A stretch of 64,000 nt of DNA, taken from positions 184,842-248,841 of the forward strand of contig JAQVJY010000002.1 of the NCBI GenBank assembly GCA_028694915.1, given 5' to 3'. The translations under genes were made by a program, and so were the position numbers. Positions 1 to 15,000 of this stretch are shown piece by piece; position 1 is the first letter of the stretch, and every line of letters starts with the position of its first letter. Under the pieces are notes generated by a model. The model saw only the letters and a program-made list of their open reading frames with translations, was not told where the DNA came from and made no database searches. Source of the stretch: Paludibacteraceae bacterium (GTDB taxonomy: Bacteria; Bacteroidota; Bacteroidia; Bacteroidales; Paludibacteraceae).

Positions 1-3000
1 TTGGCAACTGGTGGTACGGTAGTTCAATGGAGCACAGGTGCAACGAGTCAAAGTATTACCTTAACTCCTGCTGGCACTGGCACTCTGAATCTTTGGGTGG
101 AAGTTGAAAATGCTAACGGTTGTAAACAAACCGCTAATGCTAGTTTAGTTGTTGCAGCTATGCCTACGGCTGCTATATCTGCAAGTGATGATGTTATCTG
201 CAATGGTGATGCAGTCACTTTAACTGCTACTCCAGGTGCAGCTGCTTATACATGGAGTAATGGTGTTACTAACACCAATGAAATTATAGTAACTCCAACG
301 GCTTCTCAAAATTATTGGGTTGATGTTACCAATAACGAAGGTTGTACCGTTCGTGCTAACAAATTAATAACAGTCAATGAACCTGCTTTGGTTTCTATTT
401 CGGGTGCAACTACAGCTTGCGTAGGTGCTTCTACCACATTAACGGCTGTTGGCGGTGTTGCTTGGTCTTGGTCGCATGGATTAGGATCTAGTAATTCGGT
501 TGTAGTAAATCCTTCTACTACGACAACCTATACTTGCGCTATTACAGATGCAAATGGATGTATTTCTACGGCAACGCATACGCTTAATGTAACTCCTGTT
601 ACAGCACCTTCTATTACTGGTAACTTATTGATATGTAAGGGTGGTAATACTACGTTGACATCAAGTACAGCCGATAGTTATTTATGGATGCCAGGTAACA
701 TTACTACAGCGTCCTTAAATATAATTGGATTGAATGCTTCTACGGATTATACTTTGACTGTAACAATAGGTGGTTGCACAGCATCCAAAACTGTTCGTGT
801 TGATGTTGTTGATCCTCCAACAGATGCCGTCATTAATGGCTCTGACGAAGTTTGTGAAGGTAGTAGTGTTGTTTTAACTGCTGGCGGTACGGCTACGAAT
901 TATTTGTGGAGTACTGGTGAAACCACTCAAAGTATTACTGTAACTCCAACTCTCGCAAGTCATAGTTATTCTTTAACTGTCACGAATGGTGTGGCAGGAT
1001 GTTCTCAAACTGTTACAAAAGATATTACTGTAAAAACAAAACCTGCGGTTAGTATTTCGGGTAATTCTTCAGTTTGTTTGGGTGAAAGCCTTACGCTTAC
1101 TGCAAATGGTACAGGAACTTTTGTTTGGGATGATGGCACGGTTGGAAATACATTAACGGTAACTCCTCCCGTAACTCGTAACTACACTGTGACAATTACT
1201 AATAATGGTTGTACGAATACCGCTACCAAGACAATTACCGTAAATCCATTGCCAATAGCATCTGTTAGTGGTGTTACAGACATTTGTATTGGTGGAACAA
1301 CCACTCTGACCGCCACTGGTGGTGATAGTTATTTTTGGACAGAGCTTGGAACAAGTGGTGCCGTTGTTAGTGTTAGCCCACTCGTAAATACAACTTATCA
1401 TGTTGTGGTTACCAACACAACTACTGGTTGCCAAAATACTGCTGCTGTAACCGTCAATGTTCATGCTTTACCAACGCCTAATATAACAGGTACAACTACT
1501 ATTTGTGCTGGTCAATCAACTACGTTGACAGCAACAGGTGGTACAAGTTATTTATGGAATGATGGTGTGACTACTGCTGTTCGCATTGTGAATCCATTGG
1601 TAACAACTACATATACTGTGGCAGTAACTAACGCCGCAGGTTGTACCGCATCTACAAGTAAACAAGTAATTGTAAATGCACTTCCAACGCCTTCAATTAC
1701 AGGTCCAACAGTTGCTTGTAAAAACTCTTCAGTGACACTTACTGCAGCAGGTGGAGATTCTTATGTGTGGAGTACAGGTGAAACAACACAATCGATTACA
1801 CCTATTATATATAGCACGACCACTTATACTGTTACGGTTAAAAATGCTAATAATTGTGAAGCAACTACGACTCATACGGTAACTATGAACCCAGCACCGA
1901 CTGCGACTATAGCTGGTGATTTAGATATTTGCGTAGGTCAAACGACTACTTTGACAGCGTCTGGTGGTGCATCTTATAAATGGTTGCATGGTCCAACAAC
2001 TGCGTCTATAACTGTAAGCCCTGCAGCAACTACTACTTACGAGGTGGAAGTAACCGATGCTAACGGTTGTAAAGCGACAGCTACAAGTACTGTGGTGGTT
2101 AATCCACTTCCTACCGCAGGCATTACAGGTGATTCGGAAGTTTGCGAGGGTTCATCGGTACAATTGACCGCCACTGGTGGTGTATCCTATTTATGGACTC
2201 CTGGCAATATGACTTCTCAAACTGTAGATGTATCTCCAACAGTAAATACAGTTTACTCAGTCGTTGTTACTGGTAATGGAGGTTGTACTGCTACAGCCAA
2301 TCATGCCGTAACAGTTAAACAAATTGTCGGACTAGGTATTAGTGGTGCCACAACTAGTTGTGCGGGAGAACCAGTTTCTTTGACTGCATCAGGTGGAGAT
2401 TCTTACGTGTGGGACGGTGGATTTGGAGCTACAGCTACTATTACCGTCTCTCCAAATGTGACAACAACTTATTATGTGACAATCACTAAAAATGGTTGTT
2501 CTAAAAAATTAGGACATACTATTACAGTTACTCCAAAACCAACTATTACAATAACTGGTAAACAGGACGTTTGTGTGGGCGAAGCGACGGCTTTAGTTGC
2601 CTCTGGAGCACAAAGTTATATTTGGAGCAATGGTGTGAATACACAAACCAACACCGTAACCTTAATGGCCGTTGGTTCTCAAACTTATACTGTTACAGGT
2701 ACCGACGCTAGTGGTTGTACCAATTCAGTGTCTGTTACCGTTACCGCTCATGCTGCACCTACGGCAACTATTTCTGGTTCAACTCAAACATGTGCTGGCA
2801 CCGGAGTTACTTTAACAGCTGGCGGTACAGGTACAAGCTACTTGTGGAGTACAGGTGAGACGGCGTCTTCTATTTTTGTTAATCCTGCAGCAACTACAAA
2901 TTATACTTTAGTAACTTATAATGCTCAAGGTTGCCCAAGTGGACAAGCTGTGCATACATTAACTGTAAACCCTGTTCCAACAGCTTCCATTACAGGTCCA

Positions 3001-6000
3001 ACAATTGCTTGCAAAAATGCTTCAGTAACATTGACCGCAGCCGGTGGTACAAGTTATTTATGGAGCACAGGTGAAACTACGCAATCCATTACGCCAACTA
3101 TTACTAATAATATTACTTATACGGTAACTGTAACAGATAATAAAGGTTGTACTGCTACTACTAATCATGCTGTAATGGTTATTCCTGAAAGTGTAATTAA
3201 TATTTCGGGCGATTTAGATATTTGTGTTGGTGAGACTACCACGTTAACAGCATCAGGTGTTCCTAGCGGAACCTATCTCTGGAGCAATGGACAAGGAGGT
3301 GCTTCTATAACTGTTTCACCAGCTTCCGAAACAACTTATACTGTTACGGCTACTGATGGTAATGGCTGTCAGTCAACAGGATTTGTTACAGTGAAAGTCA
3401 ATGCATTGCCAACGGCAAGTATCATTGGGAATACTGACATTTGTCCTGGTGAAACCACTACTTTAACAGCTAGTGCAGGTCAATCATGGTTATGGACTCC
3501 CGGTAATTATACAACGCAGTCAATTAATGTTACGCCAGCAGTAACCACTACTTATAGTGTTATTATAACCAATGCTAGTGGATGTACAGCAACTACAACA
3601 CATACTGTATCGTTAAAATCGGTTGTCGCAGGAACTATTAGTGGCCCTACGACAAGTTGTGCTGGAGAAACTATGACTTTAACAGCATCAGGTGGTTCTG
3701 TACTTTGGGATAATGGTGCAACAACGGCATCCATTAACGTGTCGCCAACAGCAACTACTACTTATTATGCAACTATTACTGGTGCTAATGGCTGTTCTAT
3801 AACTAAAGATCATACTATTACTATTACTCCTAAACCAACCATTAATATTGTAGGTAATACAGATATTTGTTTAGGTCAAAGTACCACATTAACCGCTAGT
3901 GGCGCTTCTTCTTATACATGGGATAATGGTTCGATAGGTCAATCAATTGTGGTCTCGCCAACGTTAACTCAAACGTATGTTGTGACAGGTACTGATGCCA
4001 ACGGTTGTACAAATACGAAGTCTATTACTGTTACAGTGAATCCAATTCCTGTAGCATCTATCGCTGGCGATAATGCTATCTGCGAAGGTGAATTTACAGT
4101 GTTAACGGCTTCTGGTGGATCGAGCTATACATGGAGCACGGGTGCTACAGGTGCCACTCTTATGGTGAATCCAACCACCACTACAACTTACTCTGTTATT
4201 GCTAAAAGTGTTTCCGGTTGTGAAAGTGCAGCTGCTAATGTAACAGTTACTGTAACTCCTAAGCCAGTGGCAACTATTACTGGTGTAACCGAGGTTTGTA
4301 AAGGTGAGGTAGTGACTTTAACGGCTAATGGAGGAACTTCATATGTTTGGAGTACTGGCGAAACTACACAAAGTATTTCCCCTGTAATTAATGCTACAAC
4401 ATTATTTACTGTTACGGTGAAAAATGCTGCTGGTTGTGAAACTACAGCCACTCATTCGGTAACAGCAAATCCATTGCCTGTAGCAAGTATTTCAGGCGAT
4501 TTAGATATTTGTGTTGGCGAAAGTACAACATTAACAGCCGTTGGCGGTGGTGCTGGCGGTTCTTATAATTGGGATCATGGTGCAGCTACTGCTAGCGTAA
4601 CTGTTACTCCTACAACTGATACAGAATACATTGTTACAGTAACAGATGCTAACGGTTGTAAAGCTGAAGCACGAGCTACAGTACGTGTTTATGCAAAACC
4701 TAATCCAACTATTTCGGGTGATGTTAGTATTTGTTTAGGCGAATCGGCAACTCTTACAGCCAACACTGGTACGGCTTGGTTCTGGACTCCTGGTGGAGCT
4801 ACTACTCAGTCTATAAACGTAACGCCTTCAGCAACTACTACTTACGCTGTTGAAGTAACAGGCTTGGGTGGTTGTAAAGCTACGGCCAATCATACCGTGA
4901 CTATTAAGGATCCTGTGGTGGGTACCGTGAGCGGTCCAACTACAAGTTGTGCAGGAGAAGTTGTGACTTTAATTGCCAATGGTGGACAAACATATAGATG
5001 GGATGATAATGTGATGGACGGTGCTACATTGGTAGTAACACCAAATGCAACAACAACTTATTATGTAAATATTACAGGTAGCAATGGTTGTGTTACACGT
5101 ATCGGACACACTATTACGGTAAATCCAAAACCAACAATTGGGGTATCTGGTAATTTAAATATTTGCAAAGGTGCAAGCACTACTTTAACAGCGAGTGGCG
5201 GCGTTAGTTACTTATGGAATACAGGTGTTAATACAGCAAGTATTACCGTGAATCCATTAGTGAATACACCTTATACTGTTACCGTAACTGACTCAAAAGG
5301 CTGTACCAATACTAAAACTGTAGACGTCACAGTAACTGATATTCCTGTCGCTAATATTACTGGCACAAATGCAGTTTGCGAAGGTTCATCTACCACATTG
5401 ACTGCTTCTGGTGGAGCTGGTTATTTGTGGAGTACAGGTGCTACAACGTCTAGTGTTACGGTTAGTCCTTTGACTACTACTACATATACGGTAGTAGCTA
5501 CTACAGGTTCATGTGTAAGCGATCCGTTTCCATATACTGTTACTGTAACTCCAAAACCAATCATTGGATTAACAGGTGATTCAGAAATTTGTGAAGGTGA
5601 AACAGCGGTAGTTACGGCTACGGGTGGTGATACATATGTTTGGAGTACAGGTCAAACCGGTGCAAGTATAACAACAGCTCCATTAAATTCTACCACTGTA
5701 TTAACTGTTACTGCTACTAAAGGCGGATGTACTAATACAGCTCAACAAACAATTGTTGTCAATAAAAAACCTGTCATAACTATTTATGGTGATTTAGATT
5801 TATGTGCTGGTGAGCAAACCACTTTGACAGCTACTGCTGGTCAATCTTACTTATGGAGCAATGGTGCCACAACTCAAAGTATTACCTTGACCCCATTGGC
5901 TGATACAAATGTGTCTGTACAAGTAACGGATAATAAAGGTTGTGTTGGTCAGGCTTCGGTTAATGTGCTTGTTCATGCTTTACCAACCGCTGGTATTGTT

Positions 6001-9000
6001 ACTAACACTGGTTTATCTTCTGTTTGTCGTGGTAAATCCATTACGTTGACCGCTAGTGGTGGAACTTCGTATGTTTGGGAAACTGGCGAGCGTACAGCGA
6101 GTATTACGGTGTCCCCATTAACTGAAACTACTTATCGTGTTCAAGCGTTTGGCGATGGCGGTTGTAGTACAACGGCTCAAATCACAATTCAAGTACTCGA
6201 TTTACCAACAGCTTCTGTTACAGGTCCACTGGTTGGATGTGCAGGTGATAATATTACATTAACTGCTTCTGCAGGTACTAATTGGTTGTGGAGTACAGGT
6301 GCCACAACTCAAACCATAACGATTGTAGCTCCTCCTGTAGGTAGAACAGAATATACTGTGGACATATTTAATGCTGCAGGATGTTCTAGCACAGCTATGC
6401 ATGCGGTAGTCATAAGTGCTTTGCCTAATGCTGCCATCAATGGCGATTTGGATATTTGTGTGGGTGAAAGTACTATATTAACAGCTTCTGGTGGTGATAC
6501 TTATTTGTGGGATGATGGTTCTACGGGTGCTACTCGTACGGTAACACCAGCTTCAACACAATCATATAGTGTAACGGCGACTAAGAATGGCTGTTCTAAA
6601 ACTGTTTCGGTTACTGTAAATGTGAATGCTCTTCCAACGCCTTCTATTAGTGGTACAGCTGACATTTGTAATGGTCAATCATCACTTTTAACAGCAAATG
6701 GCGGAGGTTCTTATTATCGTTGGAGTACAGGCCAAGCTGGTCCTGCAATGACTAGTATTTTAGTAAGTCCAAATACAACAACCGTTTATGAAGTGGAAGT
6801 TACCAATGCAAGCGGTTGTAAAAATACGGCTCAATTTGAAGTACGCGTTACGCAAGTTGCCGCGCCAACTATTTCAGCTCCTAAATTAACTATTTGTGCT
6901 GGCGAAAGTGTTACTTTAACTTCTAGTGCAGCTCCATTCTATCAATGGAGTAGCAATGCGGGTGCCTCATTAAACAGTCAATCTGTGACAGTATCGCCAA
7001 CAACAACGACTACATACACAGTAACCACTACTAATAACTTAGGTTGTATTAGTTCAGCTTCTATTACTATCAATGTAATAGCATTGCCAATACCAACTAT
7101 TACAGGTAACAATAAAGTATGTCTTGGCAGCAGTACAACGTTGACTGCTAATGGTGGTGTAAGTTATCGTTGGAATACTGGTGCAACCACTCAAAGTATT
7201 AATGTATCACCTACAGATAATACAACTTATAGTGTAGTGGCCACAAATGCTCAAGGTTGCGAAAATACAATTCCTGTTACATTTACAGTACAGGTTAATC
7301 CTACGCCAACAGTATCAATCCTTGGTGTAGCACGTATTTGTCGTGGAACAAGCACAGTATTACAAGCTACTGGTGGTGTTGGTTTCTTATGGGCAGATGG
7401 TAGAACAACGCAAAGTATAACTGTAAGTCCAAGTACTACGACTACGTATTCTTGTACTATCACGGATAATAATGGTTGTTCGGCACAAGCCATGTGGACT
7501 GTTACAGTTGATGATATTCCGGTTCCATCTATTGTTGGAGCAACTACTATTTGTGCTGGTGCAAGTACAACATTGACAGCATCGGGTGGTAATGCTTACG
7601 AATGGAGTGGCGGTGCTGTAGGTAACAATGCTTCATTAACAGTGACTCCAGCTACAACTACAACTTATACGGTTAAAGTGACCAATGCTAATGGTTGTTT
7701 TGCTACTAAAGATGTAACAGTAACAGTTATTCCTCAACCGGTGATTACCGTTACTGGTAATACCAATGTATGTGCTGGTGGTAGCACTACCCTAACAGCT
7801 TCGTGTCCAAATGCCGTTTCGTACAGTTGGAGTAATGGTGGATCAATGGCTTCAACAACCGTTAGTCCAACCACAAATACTACCTATACCGTAACAGTGG
7901 TTACGGTTGGTGGATGTACAGCCACTAAATCTGTGCCTGTAACAGTTTCGGCATTACCAACTCCGCAAATTTCGGCAGTGAATTCTATTTGTGCAGGTGA
8001 AACTGTAACGTTAACAGCGTCTTTGTCTGGCGGTGGTGCAGCAGCATATTCTTGGAATACTGGCGCAACTACGCCAAGTATTACCGTAAAACCAACTACG
8101 GCAACTACTTATACGGTTACTGCTACAAATGCAGCTGGTTGTCAGAATAGCGTGTCGCACACTGTGGCAGTAAATCCATTACCAATTGCAACTATAACTG
8201 GTCCAAATGTTACTTGTTCGGGCGAACAAGTACGTTTGATAGCTTCTGGCGCAGGTACTGGTGGTACTTATTTATGGAGTAATGGTTTTTCTACTCAAGA
8301 TATTTATGTTCAACCAAATCAAACAACAACGTACGAAGTTACAGTAACAAATTCTACTGGTTGTTCGACTAAGGTTCAACATACCGTAACCGTTTCTGCT
8401 AAACCAGCAGCTACGATTACTGGCCCAACTCACGTATGTGTAGGCTCCCCTGTAACTTTGGTGGCTTCTGGTGGAACAACTTATACTTGGAGTACAGGTG
8501 CTACAGGTGCTAGCATTGCAGTGAATCCTCCAACAACTAGAACTTATTCGGTAACAGTTACAAATGCTGGCGGATGTGATACTACTATTAACCATACGGT
8601 AAATGTATTACCAGCTCCAGAGCCAACTATTATTGGTGACTTTATCATTTGTTTGGGTGAATCAACTACGTTAACTGTGGCTGAAAATTTCAACACATAC
8701 AGATGGAATACTGGTGCTACGTCGAAATCTATTACCGTCAATCCTCTTTCAACCACTTTATATTCTGTTGAAGTAACAAATGCTGATGGTTGTATCGGTC
8801 AAGCTCAACGTAGCGTTGTGGTAAATGACTTACCAGTTGCTACAATTGCAGCTAGTTCAACTGCTGTTTGCGAAGGTCAAAGTGTTACTTTGACGGCTAA
8901 CGGTGCAGGTGTTGGTGGTTCTTATCGTTGGAGTACAGGTGAGGTTCAACAAAGTATTACGTTGAATAACTTATTAACCAATACAACTGTTTCTGTTGTC

Positions 9001-12000
9001 GCCATTGCTAGTGGCGGTTGTGAAAGTTTACCTGTTCAACAACAGATTATAGTAAGCACATTGCCAAATCCATCTATTGCTGGTGGTAGTAGTGTATGTC
9101 AAGGAGGAACTTTACAATTGGTTGCTTCAGACCCAGATCCGAATGTGACATTTGTATGGAATGACGGAACTGTAGGTGGCACATTGGTAGTAAGTACTGC
9201 TGGTACTTATACTGTAACGGCTACTAATGCGGGTGGCTGTACGGCGCAGGCTTCTAAAACAGTTGCGGTGGCACCACTTCCTACACCAACTATTACAGCT
9301 TCTATTGTGGGAACTGCGGAAGCTGGAGAGATGATTTGTGCTGGTGAAGCAGTACGCTTAACAGCTCTTCCTGCAGGCGATTATACTTATTTATGGAATA
9401 CAGGTGAAACTTCATCACAAATTATTCAAAATCCTGTAGCTACTACAACTTATTCCGTTACAGTAACAAGTGATGCTGGTTGTAGTGCTGTGGCTGAAAT
9501 AACCATTCGTGTTAATGAGTTTGTTCAAATACAAACTCCATCAACGGATGTTTGTACTAATGTCCCATTTGTATTAAGTGCTGTTGGTGATAATCTTACT
9601 CAATTCTTGTGGAGTACTGGCGAAACAACGCCTAACATTACCGCAACCTTAACCACACCTGGTGTTCATGGTTATTGGGTGGAAGCACGTAATATGAAGG
9701 GCTGTATCAGTCGCGCAACAACAGATATTACAGCGTATGAATTACCAAATGATTTACAAATCATAGGCCCTGATTCTATCTGTGTGAATTCTCCAGCCAC
9801 ATTATCTGTTGTAGGTAGTGTTGGTCCAACAGTGACTTACTTATGGAGTCCAAATGGTGAAACTACATCAAATATCATTGTAACTCCTTCGGCAGCAGGT
9901 TTACAAACGTATTCATGCCAAGTCACTACTCAAGGTGGTTGTGTGAAGAGTTTAACGCATACTATTAAAGCCATTGAATTACCACAATTAACTGTAACGG
10001 GTGATAATTCTATTTGCCAAGGAACATCAACGACTTTAACCGTAGCGTGTGCTTCAGGTTGTGTTCCTGGTACAACGTTTGTTTGGTCTAATGGTGGAAC
10101 AGGCACTACTATTACAGTATCGCCTACCGTTACTACTACTTATACTGTAACAGCTCGTACGCCTTTTGGATGTACTACAGCTGCAAATTATCCTGTAACA
10201 GTGATTCCAGCTCCACAACCAACCATTACACCTAATCCTACGGTGATTTGTTTGGATGAATTTGGAATTGCAGAGGATGATTTGATTTTGACAGGTCCAG
10301 CTTTAGACATTAATGGAAATCCATATTTGGCTTACGAATGGACTACTACTGATGCACCTGCGTTTGTGTTGGGTACTTCGGCTGTATTAAATTTACCAAA
10401 AGCTGGTATTACGTCTACTCGTACTTACGTGTTGAAAGTGACTACACAAGATGGCTGTATTGGTACAGTAAATCGTCAAGTGGCGGTTAGCGCTAAACCA
10501 TCGGTTGCCATTTCAGGTGAAGATAAAGTGTGTCAAGGTAAATCATTAGTATTAAAAGCTGTTAATCCAGTGAATGTAAATCGTTACGAATGGACAGCTA
10601 ATGATAATCCAGCTCTTATATTGGCAACTACGGCTACGGCTACAGTTTGGCCAACCGCAACGGCTAATCAATTTACATTAACTGTATACAATGATGCAAA
10701 TTGTTCATTCGAAACGTCGCATACAGTAACTATTTTACCAGTTCCTGTTCCAAACATTACTGCCGATAACAATCCTATTTGTTCTGGCGATACAGTTGTG
10801 TTAACAGCTTCTGGTGGTGGCCCTGGCGCTCTTTACGAATGGGGCGATGGAACTGTTGGACAAACACTTCAGGTTAATGCTTTGAAATCTACAACCACTT
10901 ATACGGTAACAATCACCAATAGTAATGGTTGTGTGGAATCGGGTAACTTACAAGTCGTTGTTAATGAATTACCAGAATTGAGTATTAATGGTGCTACCAC
11001 GGTTTGTGTTGGCGATAGTGTTTTATTGGTTGTTTCCGATGCTAATGGCTTACCAAATACCTATCGTTGGAGTTCTTCAGCAAGTACGGCTGATCAAATT
11101 TGGGTTAAACCAACAGATGTGAATAATCCAACCACATATTGGGTAGAATCTACCGATGTCAATACTTGTAAATCAACACGCGTATATCACTCTATTCAAG
11201 CGTATGCTAAACCGATTGCATTGGTTACAGGTGATAGATATTTGTGTGCTGGCGAACAAACTACATTAATTGCCTCTGGTGGTACTAAATTTAAATGGAG
11301 TAATAATGCTCAAACATCACAAATTACAACTCCAGTTTATACCGTGCCTGGTAATTATATGTTCTGGGTAGATGTTTATAATGAAGCTGATTGTAAGACG
11401 CGTGATACTGTTTATGTTCAAGTTTCAGCGTTGCCATCTGCTTCCGTTACATTCCTAGAAGGCGGATCGACTATTTGCCAAGGCGAAACGATTAAATTCC
11501 AAGGTGTAGCAGCGCCAGCGGGTCCTATTTATAATTACTTGTGGACGTCGAATAATCCGTCTGAAGTAATTGACCCAGTGGCAGCAACTCAACCTGAAAT
11601 TACGTTCAATCCACAAAGTAATACCACTTATTACTTAACGGTGACAAATACAACAACAGGTTGTGCTCGTACCATTGCTCAAGCAATAGTAGTTAAACCT
11701 AAACCTGCTGTCACTTTGGATGTAACCACATCAGGTGGTGGAACCGATAGTATTTGCGAAGGCCAAAGTGTAACACTCCGCGTGTTAGGAGGCACACCTG
11801 CATTTACGTATGTTTGGACCAAAAATGGTGCTCCTTTTGCAGTTGGTGTTTCAACTATTACAGATACTCCAAGTGCTGGTAATTATACGTATGATGTTCA
11901 AGTGACCAATCCTGCAACAGGTTGTTCTACTGCTGCTGACGATTTAGTTTACAAAGTGAATGTGGCGGCTATTGCTCAACCAACTATTAATGGTTTAATC

Positions 12001-15000
12001 ACTGGTGGTGAAACCATTTGTGAAGGTCAAACCGTTACGCTTACTGGTAATGCTGGCGGTTATACTTACCGTTGGGAATCAGATCCTACGGGCACTATTC
12101 CAGCCGGAACAACTATTAATGTGTCGCCAACTGTGACGACTACTTATACATTAATTGCAAGTAATGCTACAGGTTGTGAGCGTAAGGCAACGTATGTGAT
12201 TACGGTAACGCCGAAACCACATATTACGATGACATCATCATTGGAAGGAACAAATCCAATTATCTGTGCTGGTGAAAAAGTGACTTTGTCATTGTCCGGT
12301 ACAACGTCTGGTTTGACTTACGTTTGGACCTATAATGGTGCTGTTATTGCTACCGATGTAACAACTATTACGCATGAACCATTGGCTCCGATTAGCGAAT
12401 ATAAAGTGGTTGTAACTAATACGTCTGGTTGTTCAACTGGTGCTAATGAATTGGTGTACACTGTTAATGTGAATCCAGTTCCAGCTCCAACAATTACTCT
12501 AACCAGTGGTAATGCCACTATTTGTGAAGGAGATGCAGTTATTTTAACAGCTGATAATCCTCAGCAACTTGGCTATTCTTATATGTGGATTTCGAGCACG
12601 CCAACCGACGTGATGCAGCCTAATGAATATGGTGAAGAAATTACGGTATATCCTATCGCAACAACCACTTATTCATATACGGTTACCGATAATCTTACAG
12701 GTTGCAGTCGTCAAGCACAGCAAACAATTGTGGTCAATGCTAAACCAAATGTGACCATAGCTGGTTCTGTTACGGGTTCTAATCCAACTATTTGCGAAGG
12801 TTCGCCAATTACGGTTAGTGTTACTGGTGCAAACTTGACAGGATTGACATTTGAATGGAAAAAAGATGGTAATCCGATGGCTGAAACGACGTCATCTATC
12901 ACAGATATACCTGCTTTTGGAACACATACTTATAATGTCATTGTTCGCAGTGCAGTGGGTTGTTCTTCTGCAGTTGCTGGTTTATCATACACGGTTAAAG
13001 TAACACCAGTTCCAACTCCAACCATTGTGGCTCAAGATGGCGATGGTAATGTATTAGTGGCTCCAGTTTGTCCGAATTCTGAAGTAACTTTGGTAGGTCC
13101 TACTGGCTTGTCATCTGATTATGCGTATTTGTGGACAACTAACTCTGGTGAAGTAATTTCTAATCCAAACCAATCGAGTGTGAAAGTACATCCACAAGTA
13201 ACAACTACGTATACATTGCGTATTACGAATACATCAACACCAGCACAATGTTACCGAGAAGTGACAAAAGTGGTAGATGTACATGTTATGCCAACCATTG
13301 CGGTAACGTCTTCGGCGGCTACCGTAACTCCTGATGGTTCCGCTATCTGTAAAGGTGAACGTATTACGCTTACAGTCAAAGCGGCTGACGGTACAGCTTT
13401 GGCACCGACTAAATATAGTTTTGCATGGGTGGCTTCCACAGGTGCAGCCATAGCTGGAAATACTTCGGCTGCTATTCAGGTAACGCCTGATACTACCACG
13501 ACCTATACGGTTACTGTAACAAATAAAGTGACCTTCTGTAAGGTTGCTACGGTTCATAAAGTGACTGTAATGACTATTCCAACAGATATCACGATTGTAC
13601 CTTCTCTAGCAAATCCTGTTTGTGCCTTGACACCAGTCACACTTACAGCTTCGTACAAAGATGGTTTGTCGTATCGTTGGACTGATAGTGATGGTAACGA
13701 GTTAATTAATAATGGTAGCGATGTCATTGTTAATGGTAATAAGTTAACGGTGAAACCAACACGAAATACAACCTATTATGTTCAAGTGTCGAACTTGGCT
13801 GGTTGTGCTACTTCGGTTAACTATTCAGTGGTGGTTAATCCATTACCAACGTTGACAGTGAGCGGTCCTACCTTGTTCTGTTTAGGTGATGTTGGTGGCT
13901 CATTCACTTTGGTAGCTACTACTAACCCAGCTAACGCATTAGTAACTTGGGTTTATGGTAATGAAACCAAAACAGGAGCAACGTTAACTATTTCTCCATC
14001 CACTGCTGGTATGATGAACTTCCGTGTAACGGCAACCAATACTTTGACAGGTTGTGTATCATCTGAAGTACTTCATTCGGTATCTGTTGCAGGTGTACCT
14101 GAAAATACAGAACTGAAAGTAATATCATCAACTTCAGGCGAGGCTTGTGTGGATAATGTCGTTAAATTAGAAGCTACGTATGGTTTCACACGTTACGATT
14201 TTGGTAAAACTGACGGTACTATTTATACTGTTTTACAATCGAGCAATGTGAATATATTTGAGAATTTACCACATACACAAGGTACGGTAACCTATTTCGT
14301 TGATATTTATAACGAAGCAGGTTGTAAAGTACGTAAAGAATTACCTGTGAAAGTAAATCCAATTCCAAGTAATATTACGGTAGACGCAAGTGGTGCTAAT
14401 ATCTTTGATAAAACCACTACATCGGTAATGATATGCGAAGGAGATTCAGTGATATTGGCAGCTCAAGATGCTGATACTGGTCACAATACGTATTCATGGA
14501 CCGATACCGATGGTAAAGTTTGGGGTACAAGTCAATCTATCAAAGTAGGTCCACGTTTAACAACAACTTATTATTTGACGGTCACTAACAATAGTGGGTG
14601 TTCATTGGTTAAATCGTATGAAGTACGTGTTACACCAATGGATAAAATTTCGGTAACAGTAAGTAAAACTGAAATTTGTGAAGGTAGTGCAGATGCGGTT
14701 GTTTTACGCGCATCAGGTTCTCCTACGGGTTCATATATGTGGACTTCAAACGAAGGAAAACAATGGTTCAACTCAACCGCTATTACGGTTTATCCAGAAG
14801 TAGATGGAACAGATTATATTGTTGAAGCTATTTCTAGTACAGATAACCGTTGCTCTAGTACAGCTACTGCTCATATCGAAGTGGTAAATGTGCCAACTGC
14901 AAGTTCAGTTCAAATCATTGTCCCTACTGGAACGAATGTTTGTCCAGGTGAAGTAATAACACTTAGAGCTACTAGTCAATATGATAGCGAAGGTGTATTA

